Of a stretch of DNA of 64,000 bases, positions 37,461 to 46,020 are shown one piece after another. The translations under genes and the position numbers were made by a program. Below the pieces are notes generated by a model. It was not told where the DNA came from, made no database searches, and saw only the letters and a program-made list of their open reading frames with translations. How positions within the stretch are numbered: position 1 is the first letter of the stretch; every line of letters begins with the position of its first letter. Source of the stretch: Pontibacillus sp. HMF3514 (GTDB lineage: Bacteria > Bacillota > Bacilli > Bacillales > BH030062); assembly GCF_009858175.1 (NCBI RefSeq), contig NZ_CP047393.1:3596001-3660000 (forward strand). Direction: 5' to 3'.

Positions 37461-38537
37461 TTATATGGAAATATCACGCTGGTACTCATCTCCATTTGTG
37501 TTTTCTCTTAACTTTTGAATCTCGGTTAATGGGAGTTTAGCTCCAAAATAATCACCTTGTTGTATGAACCGATTATAAGCGTTCATCAGCCGCGTTTTAT
37601 CTTTTAGAGCCTTCCCCAAATAATATTCTTGATAATGACTTAGGTTTTCGATATTCTCTAAAACTTCTAAGGCTTCGTCTATATTCCCTTTTGCTATATT
37701 AAGGTGAGCTTGTTCCACAGGGTTCGTTGTTGAAATCCCTTCATACTTTCCATTTACAGCTGCTATAAAAGGTATATTGTTATTAACTATCCCTTCCTCA
37801 AGTAAGGTATAGCCCATTTCCTTTGCGATCCTCAATGCTTCATCAATATGATACATGGCCTGTTCGTAGCTTTCAAAAAGGTAAGTAAGTGCTATATTCC
37901 GGTGAACAAGACAATTTTTATAATTATTATGAGGTTTCTTCAAAAGACGGAAGCCATACATACGGCAAAGGATTAACTCATTACATTGAAAATGGTAAAA
38001 GAAGTTAAAGTCTTCCATTCTCTCTTGAAAGAACATCAACATGAGAGGATCCTCAACTTGTTCAATCAGGTCATTTATCGAATCTAAAAAGTTCGCTAGT
38101 TTCCCGCTTTGTCGTAGCTCATGATAGCAATAGATTGTAACGAATTGTTTGTATAACTCGACATATGAACTAACTGGATTCATATTTTTTATTTGATTCA
38201 AGATCTGATAGTGATCAACATTCTTTCTTCTTCTTGTTATCAAAATATCAAATAACTCAGCCCACTGACGATTTTCCATTCGTTCTGACTTCTTGTTTAT
38301 TTCAATCATTTCGTCTAGTTCTTGAAAAAAGCTTCTCATATACAAAAACTCTAGACTTTTTCGTTGGTTTTCTAACGAAGTAGATGTTAAGCAGAAGCCT
38401 TTCACTAGATGCAAAGCTGTATCCGGATCGTATTGAGCTGTAAAAGCTTTATACACGATATAAAGAGATGACTCCTCCTCATTTAATCTAAAGGGCTTGA
38501 AAGCTTCATGTTGATTCTCTATCTTATTATCGCACAT
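37461..38537 (-). CDS. AimR-like TPR protein, paralogue 3
   Basis: 358 residues, same blocks as its neighbours: FRLNEEESSLYIVYK, VKGFCLTSTSLENQRKSLEF, FFQERMEDFNFFYHF, NELILCRMYGFRL, HLNIAKGNIDEALEVLENI, YYLGKALKD and AKLPLTEIQKL. Predicted helical TPR-type repeats run through the chain. Only about 15 residues precede the first block. GGAGGG before ATG. TTGGATGAAAGAG (38580-38568) lies 31 bases upstream, shared with paralogues 1 and 2. No small exported-peptide gene follows: only a hairpin and the promoter of paralogue 4 lie in the 150-base gap. Confidence 0.7.
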   Translation of the reverse strand: MCDNKIENQHEAFKPFRLNEEESSLYIVYKAFTAQYDPDTALHLVKGFCLTSTSLENQRKSLEFLYMRSFFQELDEMIEINKKSERMENRQWAELFDILITRRRKNVDHYQILNQIKNMNPVSSYVELYKQFVTIYCYHELRQSGKLANFLDSINDLIEQVEDPLMLMFFQERMEDFNFFYHFQCNELILCRMYGFRLLKKPHNNYKNCLVHRNIALTYLFESYEQAMYHIDEALRIAKEMGYTLLEEGIVNNNIPFIAAVNGKYEGISTTNPVEQAHLNIAKGNIDEALEVLENIENLSHYQEYYLGKALKDKTRLMNAYNRFIQQGDYFGAKLPLTEIQKLRENTNGDEYQRDISI

Positions 38538-38589
38538 GTTTCAGCCCTCCTTGTTCATAGATATACTCTCTTTCATCCAACGTAGCTTT

Positions 38590-39672
38590 TTATGCTAAGC
38601 GGTGTTCTTCCATAATTTCAATATCTAATTTACGAATACGTTTTATCTCGTGAATAGGAAACTGTGCTGCAAAATGGTTACCACTACGCGTAAAACGGTG
38701 GTACGCGCTCAATAAACGATCCATATCATTCAAAGCTTTACCTAAATAGTACTCTTGGAAAGGGCTTGGCTGCTCAATTTCCTCTAAAACTTTTACAGCA
38801 TCATCTATATTGCCTTTAGCAATATCTAAGTGTGCTTTCTCTATAGGATCTGAAGTTGTAATTCCTTCATATACGCCGTTCACTGCTGCAATAAAAGGAA
38901 AATTTTTATCCGTTATAACGTGACTTAATCGAGTGTAGCCATTTTGCTCAGCTATTTGTAAAGCTTCGTTCGAATGATAAAGCGCTTGTTCATAACTTTC
39001 AAGTGTATATGTTAATGCCAGCTTTTGATGGGCAACGCAATGTTTAAATGTATTATGCGTTCTATTTAAAAGACGGTATCCATATCTTCTACACAAAATG
39101 AGCTCATTACGAAGGAGGTGGTAAAACATTAAAAAATCTTCTAACCTTTCATGAAAATACATGGCCATTAAAGGGTCCGCTATCGTATTCGTAAGCTCAT
39201 GTAAGGTATCAAAATAACTACCTACTGTACCATTTTTCCTTAGACTATTATAGCTATAGACAGTAAGAAACACCTTAAGTAACTCGACTTCTTGACTCAA
39301 TGGTTTGATCTTATCTAGGCCAGATAAAATTTTATATGGATCTATCTTCTCGCCAGTCTTTCTTCTTTCAAGCATTATGTCATAGATATAAGCCCATTGA
39401 CGGTTTTCCTCATTTTCCGAATTCCTGTTCACCTTAATTAATTCTTCCAATTCATCGAAAAATGAACTCATATAAAGAAGCTCAAGTCCTCTTCGTTGAT
39501 TTTCAACGGATATAGAAGTTAAACAAAAGTCTCTTAACAGCGCTAGTGCTTGATTCGAATCATATCTTGCCATTAAAGCTTTATATACAATATGAAGAGA
39601 TGTTTCATTCCCGTTTTGCCGGAAGGGCTTAAAAATGGTTTGTTTCTCTTGTATTGGATTGTGGTCCTCCAT
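38590..39672 (-). CDS. AimR-like TPR protein, paralogue 2
   Basis: 360 residues, the closest relative of paralogue 1 (recent tandem duplication). Blocks: FRQNGNETSLHIVYKALMAR, RDFCLTSISVENQRRGLELL, MYFHERLEDFLMFYH, NELILCRRYGYRLL, HLDIAKGNIDDAVKVLEEI, YYLGKALNDMDRLLSAYHRF and QFPIHEIKRIRKL. AGGAGGGG before ATG; the 53-base gap to paralogue 1 carries TTGGATGAAAGAG (39713-39701) and no terminator, so the two are cotranscribed. AimR proteins switch phage lysis/lysogeny on peptide binding; here there is no phage context. Confidence 0.72.
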   Translation of the reverse strand: MEDHNPIQEKQTIFKPFRQNGNETSLHIVYKALMARYDSNQALALLRDFCLTSISVENQRRGLELLYMSSFFDELEELIKVNRNSENEENRQWAYIYDIMLERRKTGEKIDPYKILSGLDKIKPLSQEVELLKVFLTVYSYNSLRKNGTVGSYFDTLHELTNTIADPLMAMYFHERLEDFLMFYHLLRNELILCRRYGYRLLNRTHNTFKHCVAHQKLALTYTLESYEQALYHSNEALQIAEQNGYTRLSHVITDKNFPFIAAVNGVYEGITTSDPIEKAHLDIAKGNIDDAVKVLEEIEQPSPFQEYYLGKALNDMDRLLSAYHRFTRSGNHFAAQFPIHEIKRIRKLDIEIMEEHRLA

Positions 39673-39725
39673 TTGCTTCCCCTCCTAATCGCAGGATGTT
39701 CTCTTTCATCCAATGTGGTTTCCTT

Positions 39726-40808
39726 TTATGCTAAACGGTCTTCCTCAATGTGCTCTGTATCTAGTTTGCGGATTCGTTTGATCTCCTTGATAGGGAACTG
39801 TGCTGCAAAATAATAACCCGCTCGAGTAAATCTGTGATACGAACTTAATAAACGGTCTATATCATTTAAGGCTTTCCCAAGATAATACTCATGGAAAGGA
39901 CTTGGTTGTTCGATACTTTCTAAGTAGGCTACAGCTTCATCTATATTCCCTCTAGCAATATTTAAATGAGCTTGTTCTACAGGGTCGGAAGTCGTAACCC
40001 CTTCATATCTTCCGTTAACAGCTGAAATGAAAGGAATATTATCTTTTTTGACAGTTTCAATGATCAAGGTGTAACCATATTGTTCTGCTATCCGCAAAGC
40101 TTCATTTGCATGATAGATTGCTTGCTCGTAACTTTCTAAAGCATAAGTTAATGCAAGACTTTTATGAACGACACTATGTTTAAACGTATTGTTTGTGTTA
40201 TTTAAGAGACGATAGCCATACCTTCTACTTAAGATTAATTCATTGCGCATAAAATGATAAAACATTAAAAACTCTTCTAATCTTTCTTGAAAATACATGG
40301 CCATTAAAGGATCTGCTATTTTATTATTTAACTCATGCAGTGTATCTAAATAACTTCCAACTTTGCCATACTGCTTTAAATCAAGGTAACTATACAACGT
40401 CATAAATAACTTAAGTAACTCGACATCTTGACTGAATGGTTCTATCTTATCTAATGTAGCTAATATTTTAAATGGGTCTGTTCTCTCCCCACTCTTCCTT
40501 CTCTCAATAATCATCTCATACATTTGAGCCCATTGATGGTTTTCCTTGTTCTCTGATTCTCTATTTATCTGTATCATCTGTTCTACTTCATTAAAAAAGG
40601 AGCTCATATATAAAAGCTCAAGTCCCCTTCTTTGGTTTTTAGATGATATAGAAGTTAAACAAAAGTCTTTTAAAAGCACTAAAGCTTGATCCGAATCATA
40701 CCTTGCCATCAAAGCTTTATATACAATATAAAGAGACGTTTCATTTCCATTACTTCGAAAGGGTTCGAAGATGGCCTTTTGATCATGTATTTGCTTGTCG
40801 TTCTCCAT
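39726..40808 (-). CDS. AimR-like TPR protein, paralogue 1
   Basis: 360 residues, first gene of the set. FRSNGNETSLYIVYKALMAR near residue 16, KDFCLTSISSKNQRRGLELL, MYFQERLEEFLMFYHF, NELILSRRYGYRLLN, AIYHANEALRIAEQYGY (a TPR-like helix pair), HLNIARGNIDEAVAYL and YYLGKALND to QFPIKEIKRIRKL. GAGGAGGGG before ATG; TTGGATGAAAGAG at 40853-40841. About 350-360 residues against roughly 380 for phage AimR, the difference being at the N-terminus where the DNA-binding helices sit. It may act by protein or peptide contact, as Rap proteins do. Inference only. Confidence 0.72.
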   Translation of the reverse strand: MENDKQIHDQKAIFEPFRSNGNETSLYIVYKALMARYDSDQALVLLKDFCLTSISSKNQRRGLELLYMSSFFNEVEQMIQINRESENKENHQWAQMYEMIIERRKSGERTDPFKILATLDKIEPFSQDVELLKLFMTLYSYLDLKQYGKVGSYLDTLHELNNKIADPLMAMYFQERLEEFLMFYHFMRNELILSRRYGYRLLNNTNNTFKHSVVHKSLALTYALESYEQAIYHANEALRIAEQYGYTLIIETVKKDNIPFISAVNGRYEGVTTSDPVEQAHLNIARGNIDEAVAYLESIEQPSPFHEYYLGKALNDIDRLLSSYHRFTRAGYYFAAQFPIKEIKRIRKLDTEHIEEDRLA

Positions 40809-41039
40809 TCTTCTTCCCCTCCTCGTTCATAGAATGTACGCTCTTTCATCCAAGGCTATCGATTTAATCTATATTTTATACTTTACTACTTCGAAACATT
40901 AATAGCTAAAATTTTACACTTATTTACGTATAAGCAATATGACACAGTTTAATCGTTTTCACAAGTAGTAGACGCACTTTCCTTAAAGTAAGAAATTTCT
41001 GATATCTAAGTATGCATAATTACATTTATGTATATATAA

Positions 41040-41087
41040 AAAGAGCCTATCCTGAAGGAGATTCTGTATCTTCAGGATAGGCTCTTT
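41040..41087. terminator. Terminator of speB, symmetrical
   Basis: An 18-bp perfect stem (AAAGAGCCTATCCTGAAG arm) with A and T tracts on both sides. Confidence 0.9.
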
Positions 41088-41088
41088 T

Positions 41089-41961
41089 TTATTTTACCCA
41101 ACCTAGTAAGATCTCACGAATGCATTTACTTGCTGCAATTTGAGTTTTTTCAGTTGGGTCATATGCTGGTGCTACCTCAACAAGATCAGCACCAATAACG
41201 TTTATATCTGAGTTAGCTATTTCATGAATGGAGGCTAACAGTTCCTTTGATGATATGCCTCCTGCTTCTGCTGTCCCTGTACCTGGTGCATATGCTGGGT
41301 CTAGGACATCAATATCAATCGTGACATAAACATTTCGACCAGCTAACTTTGGCAGTACTTCTTTCAATGGTTCGAGGACCTCATACTTCGCCATGTACAT
41401 GCCACTTGATTGTGCATAGTGAAACTCTTCACGCATTCCTGAACGGATACCAAATGAATATACATTTTCAGGCCCGATTAACTCACAAATTTTACGAACA
41501 GGGGTGGAATGAGAAAGTACTTCTCCTTCATATTCCTCTCGTAAATCAGCATGAGCATCAATATGGATAAAAGCCATATCTTCATATTTTTCATGAACGG
41601 CTTGAACAACTGGCCATGTCACTAAATGCTCACCACCAAGTCCAAGCGGGAATTTATTTTGAGCCATAATTTTTCGTACGTAATCTCGGATCATCTCAAT
41701 GCTTCTTGCTGCATTTCCAAAAGGTAAAAGCATATCTCCAGCATCAAAATAAGAAACTTCTTCTAAATGCTTATCCAAATATGGACTATACTCCTCTAAA
41801 CCAATGGAAGCTTCTCGAATTCGGTTAGGACCAAAACGAGATCCAGGTCGAAAACTGACTGTCCAATCCATTGGCATCCCATACATAATAACATCGGACT
41901 CTTCAGCTGTTGGACGACTCATAATAAACACTTTTCCTGAGTAGGCTTCATCAAATCTCAT
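41089..41961 (-). CDS. speB: Agmatinase
   Basis: Hydrolyses agmatine to putrescine and urea in polyamine synthesis. 290-residue ureohydrolase; binuclear Mn ligands in GGEHLVT, HIDAHADLR and TIDIDVLDPAYAPGTGT. Ends in EILLGWVK. Lies 12 bases after speE; same pair in B. subtilis (ywhG-ywhF). Confidence 0.96.
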   Translation of the reverse strand: MRFDEAYSGKVFIMSRPTAEESDVIMYGMPMDWTVSFRPGSRFGPNRIREASIGLEEYSPYLDKHLEEVSYFDAGDMLLPFGNAARSIEMIRDYVRKIMAQNKFPLGLGGEHLVTWPVVQAVHEKYEDMAFIHIDAHADLREEYEGEVLSHSTPVRKICELIGPENVYSFGIRSGMREEFHYAQSSGMYMAKYEVLEPLKEVLPKLAGRNVYVTIDIDVLDPAYAPGTGTAEAGGISSKELLASIHEIANSDINVIGADLVEVAPAYDPTEKTQIAASKCIREILLGWVK

Positions 41962-41973
41962 CTGTTCCCACTC

Positions 41974-42801
41974 CTATTCTGTTAGATCTTTTACAAACTT
42001 CGGTAACACAAAAGATGCCTTATGCAATTCTTTTGTATAGTATTTCGTTTCGATCTCGTGAAAGCGACTTTCAGGAACTTCTAACGGATCTTGTGTTTTA
42101 CTTCCCATCGTGAATGTCCATAGACCACTTGGGTAAGTCGGAATGTTCGCCGTGTATAAGCGCGTTATTGGGAAGATCTCTTTCACGTCCTGATACACTT
42201 GTTGAATAAGGTCTGCTTTAAACCATGGATTATCAGTTTGAGCTACCAAAATCCCGTCTTCTTTTAATGCATTCGAGATTCCAGCATAAAATCCTTTTGT
42301 AAATAAATTTACAGCTGGTCCTACTGGCTCTGTGGAATCAACCATAATCACGTCATATGCCGCTTCACTCTGAGCGATGTGCATAAATCCGTCATCCACC
42401 TTCACTTCAACACGTGCATCCTCTAAATCACCAGCGATCTCAGGAAGGAACTTCTTTGAATACTCAATCACTTTACCGTCAATTTCAACAAGTGTAGCCT
42501 GTTTAACTTCAGGGTGTTTTAACACCTCGCGAATAACGCCACCATCACCACCACCAACGACTAAAACATGCTCTGGGTTTGGATGTGTAAATAACGGAAC
42601 ATGAGCCATCATTTCGTGATAAACAAATTCATCTTTCTGCGTGGTCATGACCATGCCATCTAGTGTCAGCATGTTCCCCCATTCTTCTGTTTCTAACATA
42701 TCAAGCTGTTGAAAATCCGTTTTTTCAGTATGGTGCGTACGTTTAATCTTCGCAGTAATGCCGAAGTTATCTGTTTGTTTTTCTGTGAACCAAAGCCCCA
42801 T
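41974..42801 (-). CDS. speE: Spermidine synthase
   Basis: Transfers aminopropyl from decarboxylated S-adenosylmethionine to putrescine. 275 residues; [19 protein letters not shown] (cofactor loop, near 80), [16 protein letters not shown], and [14 protein letters not shown] with the catalytic Asp. First gene of the speE-speB operon; GGAAGGGG ribosome site. Confidence 0.96.
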   Translation of the reverse strand: MGLWFTEKQTDNFGITAKIKRTHHTEKTDFQQLDMLETEEWGNMLTLDGMVMTTQKDEFVYHEMMAHVPLFTHPNPEHVLVVGGGDGGVIREVLKHPEVKQATLVEIDGKVIEYSKKFLPEIAGDLEDARVEVKVDDGFMHIAQSEAAYDVIMVDSTEPVGPAVNLFTKGFYAGISNALKEDGILVAQTDNPWFKADLIQQVYQDVKEIFPITRLYTANIPTYPSGLWTFTMGSKTQDPLEVPESRFHEIETKYYTKELHKASFVLPKFVKDLTE

Positions 42802-43035
42802 TCAAAAAACCCCTTCCGTTCCTTTGTTTTCTTAACTATCATCCTACATCGTTATTTTCAAATCAAACAATCAAATTATAGAGAAACCAGAAAAAAAATC
42901 AAGTGTTTTTCCACCTATTTATCTCTCGGAGTTTAAAACCTCTTATTATTACCCATACTTAAGGATAAATACGGAGAAAAATTTAAGAGCGGAGCTGGAC
43001 GGCTATACGTACGTCGGGCATAGGGGAGATCAAAT

Positions 43036-45099
43036 ATGGAGCAAAATCTACCGCGTCGCAATTTTAAAAAAATATTTTGGAAATGGTTTGGCCTACCAAC
43101 AGTTACGCTCATGGGACTGTTGGTCTTAAGTATTTCTTCCCTTCTTTTATATTGCTACATCCTTGGAGCTCCTTCCCTACAACATCAAGAAAATACGGTG
43201 TTCTATAGTAAATCTCAAGAGGTCATGGCTGTAGAGCATGGATTGGAAAATCGTTATTGGATCTCACTCGACGAAATGACTCCCGAATTTATTCAAGCTA
43301 CGTTGCAAACGGAAGATCGCCGTTTCTATAAGCATTTTGGCTTTGATATGAAACGAATTGTTGCTGCTGCCCTTCACGATATAAGAGCGATGTCTAAGGT
43401 TCAAGGTGCAAGCACAATTACTCAACAGTATGCTCGAAATCTATACTTATCGCATGAAAAAACTTGGGCACGTAAAGTGAAAGAAGCCATATATGCGCTA
43501 CGTCTTGAAATGTTTTATGATAAAGAGAAAATTTTAGAGGGCTATCTTAACACCATTTATTATGGTCATGGTGCGTATGGCATTGAGGCAGCAAGTCGGT
43601 ATTACTTCCATAAAAACGCAGATGAATTAACTTTATCTGAAGCTGCTTTATTGGCTGCAGTGCCGAAAGGTCCTTCCTATTACTCGCCATATTTACATTT
43701 CGATAATGCCAAGCGTCGTCAGGAGCTTATTCTTTCCAACATGCACAAAGGAAGCAAGATTTCAGATCAAGAGCTTTTAGAGGCTAAACAAGAACCTATC
43801 AAACTTGCTTCAAATCCATCAAGGTCAAAGAAAGATATAGCTCCTTATTTTCAGGATCTCGTTATGAAAGAAGCTATGAAAAAGATTAATATGGATGCGG
43901 AACAAATTAAATCAGGTGGTCTCCATATTTACACGACATTGGATATCTCTAAACAACAAAAGCTAGAACGTACCATTCGTGAGACCATGGATGGTGCTTC
44001 GGACATGCAAATTGGAGCCATGAGTATGAATCCGAAAACAGGCGCAGTTTTATCAATGGTTGGAGGGAGAGATTATGAGGAAAGTCCATTCAACCGTGCT
44101 GTTCAAGCGAAACGCATGCCAGGATCCACTTTTAAACCATTTTTGTATTATGCAGCCCTTGAAAGTGGGTACACACCTGCAACAACTCTTATGAGCCGCC
44201 CGACGTATTTTGAACTTGAAGACGGATCGGTTTATGAGCCGAGTAACTATAATGGTTACTACGCATACGAACCCATCACACTCGCTCAAGCTATTGCTTT
44301 ATCAGATAATGTGTATGCTGTTAAGACGAATGTTTTCCTAGGGGAAGAAACATTAGTGGAGACTGCAAAACGCATGGGGATTGAAAGCTCGTTACCTGCA
44401 GTCCCCTCTCTTGCTTTAGGTACTGCTTCAGTGTCAGTTAAAGAAATGGTTAGTGCCTATAGTATGATTGCTAACGGAGGGAAAGAAGTAGAATCCTATA
44501 CAGTAGAAAAGATCACAGACGCACATGGGCATGTGTTATATGAAAAAGAACATAATAAGAAGAAACAAGTGATTGATCCATCTCTCGCTTTTGTTCTAAC
44601 CCATTTGATGACAGGAATGTTTGATGAATCATTAAATGATTATATGCGTGTAACAGGATCTAGCATTGCTAGTGATCTAACAAGAACGTACGCCGGCAAA
44701 TCTGGGACAACTCGTACGGATAGTTGGATGATCGGATACAGTCCTAAAGTAACAACCGGAATCTGGACAGGGTATGATCAAAATAAACCGATTGAAAAGA
44801 TGAAAGAGCATCAATACGCTAAAGATATATGGGCGGAGTATATGGAAGGCGTACATGGGAAGCAGGCTTTTGAAGCGTTCAAACCTTCCGATGGTGTTGT
44901 AGGCGTATATATCGATCCAAATAGTGGTCACCTTGCTACACCATACTGTCCTAATCAACGACTCGCCTATTTTGTAGAAGGGACAGAACCTGAACAATAT
45001 TGCGATGTACACATCCCTGATGGTACTGAAGGTTATGAGAATGTGGAAAAGAAAGATAAGAAAAAATCTATGAGTGATATATTGGATTGGCTGTTTTAA
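43036..45099 (+). CDS. pbpG: Class A penicillin-binding protein (PbpG/YwhE-like)
   Basis: A bifunctional cell-wall synthase of 687 residues: N-terminal membrane helix (about 20-45), then a GT51 glycosyltransferase (QTEDRRFYKHFGFD, QGASTITQQYARNLYL, EGYLNTIYYGHGAYGIEAA). The transpeptidase follows with STFK (Ser near 364), SDN in LSDNVYAVK and KSGTT near 555. Position between speE and ywhD matches pbpG, a forespore-expressed PBP in B. subtilis. The sigma factor here is not clear from the sequence. A Lys-rich tail precedes the stop. Confidence 0.95.
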   Translation: MEQNLPRRNFKKIFWKWFGLPTVTLMGLLVLSISSLLLYCYILGAPSLQHQENTVFYSKSQEVMAVEHGLENRYWISLDEMTPEFIQATLQTEDRRFYKHFGFDMKRIVAAALHDIRAMSKVQGASTITQQYARNLYLSHEKTWARKVKEAIYALRLEMFYDKEKILEGYLNTIYYGHGAYGIEAASRYYFHKNADELTLSEAALLAAVPKGPSYYSPYLHFDNAKRRQELILSNMHKGSKISDQELLEAKQEPIKLASNPSRSKKDIAPYFQDLVMKEAMKKINMDAEQIKSGGLHIYTTLDISKQQKLERTIRETMDGASDMQIGAMSMNPKTGAVLSMVGGRDYEESPFNRAVQAKRMPGSTFKPFLYYAALESGYTPATTLMSRPTYFELEDGSVYEPSNYNGYYAYEPITLAQAIALSDNVYAVKTNVFLGEETLVETAKRMGIESSLPAVPSLALGTASVSVKEMVSAYSMIANGGKEVESYTVEKITDAHGHVLYEKEHNKKKQVIDPSLAFVLTHLMTGMFDESLNDYMRVTGSSIASDLTRTYAGKSGTTRTDSWMIGYSPKVTTGIWTGYDQNKPIEKMKEHQYAKDIWAEYMEGVHGKQAFEAFKPSDGVVGVYIDPNSGHLATPYCPNQRLAYFVEGTEPEQYCDVHIPDGTEGYENVEKKDKKKSMSDILDWLF

Positions 45100-45158
45100 G
45101 TGTGAAGCTCGTTGTTCAAGCGTCGCACATATTATCTCTACAAACCCCTATCAAATAG

Positions 45159-45189
45159 AAAAAGGTCGGCTGTGTGGGCCGACCTTTTT
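45159..45189 (+). terminator. Terminator of pbpG
   Basis: AAAAAGGTCGGC/GCCGACCTTTTT stem followed by TTTTTC on the plus strand. Confidence 0.9.
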
Positions 45190-45310
45190 CTGTGTCCTAG
45201 TAAACATGCGTGTGTGAGACCCATGTGTATCATATTTTACAAACTCCGAATCAAAACCTCAAGATATTCCTACATGATTTATCCATCATTCACAAAACAT
45301 TCACAAATTA

Positions 45311-45856
45311 TTAGTCGTGATTCGCTAGGGCTTCCTTCAATTCATTAGAGGAATTGTCCCACATTTCTTTACTGTGCTCTTGCAAGAAGTTCTTCAATAT
45401 TTTTTTCGACTCGTCATCCATGTGATCCACAATAATTTTCCCTTTAAGTGATTTATCCATATTGTTTACATGCTCAGGGAGTGATTTATAACCGCGACGT
45501 ATCTCATGGTCAATCACCATTTCACACCCTGTTACTCCAGTATAAAAAGCACCTTCTGGTTTGTGGTCAACTGTAACCCAAACAATCCAGAACAATTTAC
45601 CGTTAGGAGCATTTTCACGGTCTGGCTTAAACTTAATACGCTTTTCAAGTTTACTTCTTGCATGCAAGGCACCCATATCTACGTATGCTTCACCTTCATT
45701 TGGATCCACCATAACAGGGGATACGTTTTCTAAAGAGATAGCTCCGACACCATAGCCACCATGACCATCGGTAGAATCATCTTTCAGGATGGTAAATTGA
45801 TTCTTCTTTTTATCTGATTTTTCATTTTCGTTTGAGAACTGATCAAAAGATTTCAT
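45311..45856 (-). CDS. ywhD: YwhD family protein
   Basis: 181 residues, soluble. Begins MKSFDQFSNENEKSDKKKN; central strands include GGYGVGAISLENVSPVMVD, and the C-terminal part is helical and acidic. ATG at 45856 follows AAGGAGG; the longer frame has no ribosome site. Conserved in bacilli next to pbpG; function unknown. Confidence 0.88.
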   Translation of the reverse strand: MKSFDQFSNENEKSDKKKNQFTILKDDSTDGHGGYGVGAISLENVSPVMVDPNEGEAYVDMGALHARSKLEKRIKFKPDRENAPNGKLFWIVWVTVDHKPEGAFYTGVTGCEMVIDHEIRRGYKSLPEHVNNMDKSLKGKIIVDHMDDESKKILKNFLQEHSKEMWDNSSNELKEALANHD

Positions 45857-45954
45857 AAGTATGTTCCTCCTTATATAGTAGGACGATGTTTTACTCATTC
45901 TAACACATCTGCCTTGCTCAATTCATATAGTAAGGACTTCCATGAATGTGGAAT

Positions 45955-45989
45955 AAAAAACATGTGATTTTCTTTATCACATGTTTTTT
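45955..45989 (-). terminator. Terminator of the fused permease gene
   Basis: AAAAAACATGTGAT/ATCACATGTTTTTT perfect stem, 7-base loop, T-run on the minus strand. Confidence 0.85.
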
Positions 45990-46020
45990 ATATGATTATA
46001 TTTTTCGAGAAAAAGCATCA

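Noticed and set aside
36261-40808. Prophage or phage remnant around the AimR-like genes
   Set aside because: No integrase, repressor, structural gene or attachment site; flanks are ordinary chromosomal genes.
42900-43035. Sporulation sigma promoter for pbpG (CATACTTA near 42953)
   Set aside because: The -10-like block looks like sigma-G or sigma-F, but no matching -35 was found at 15-18 bases.
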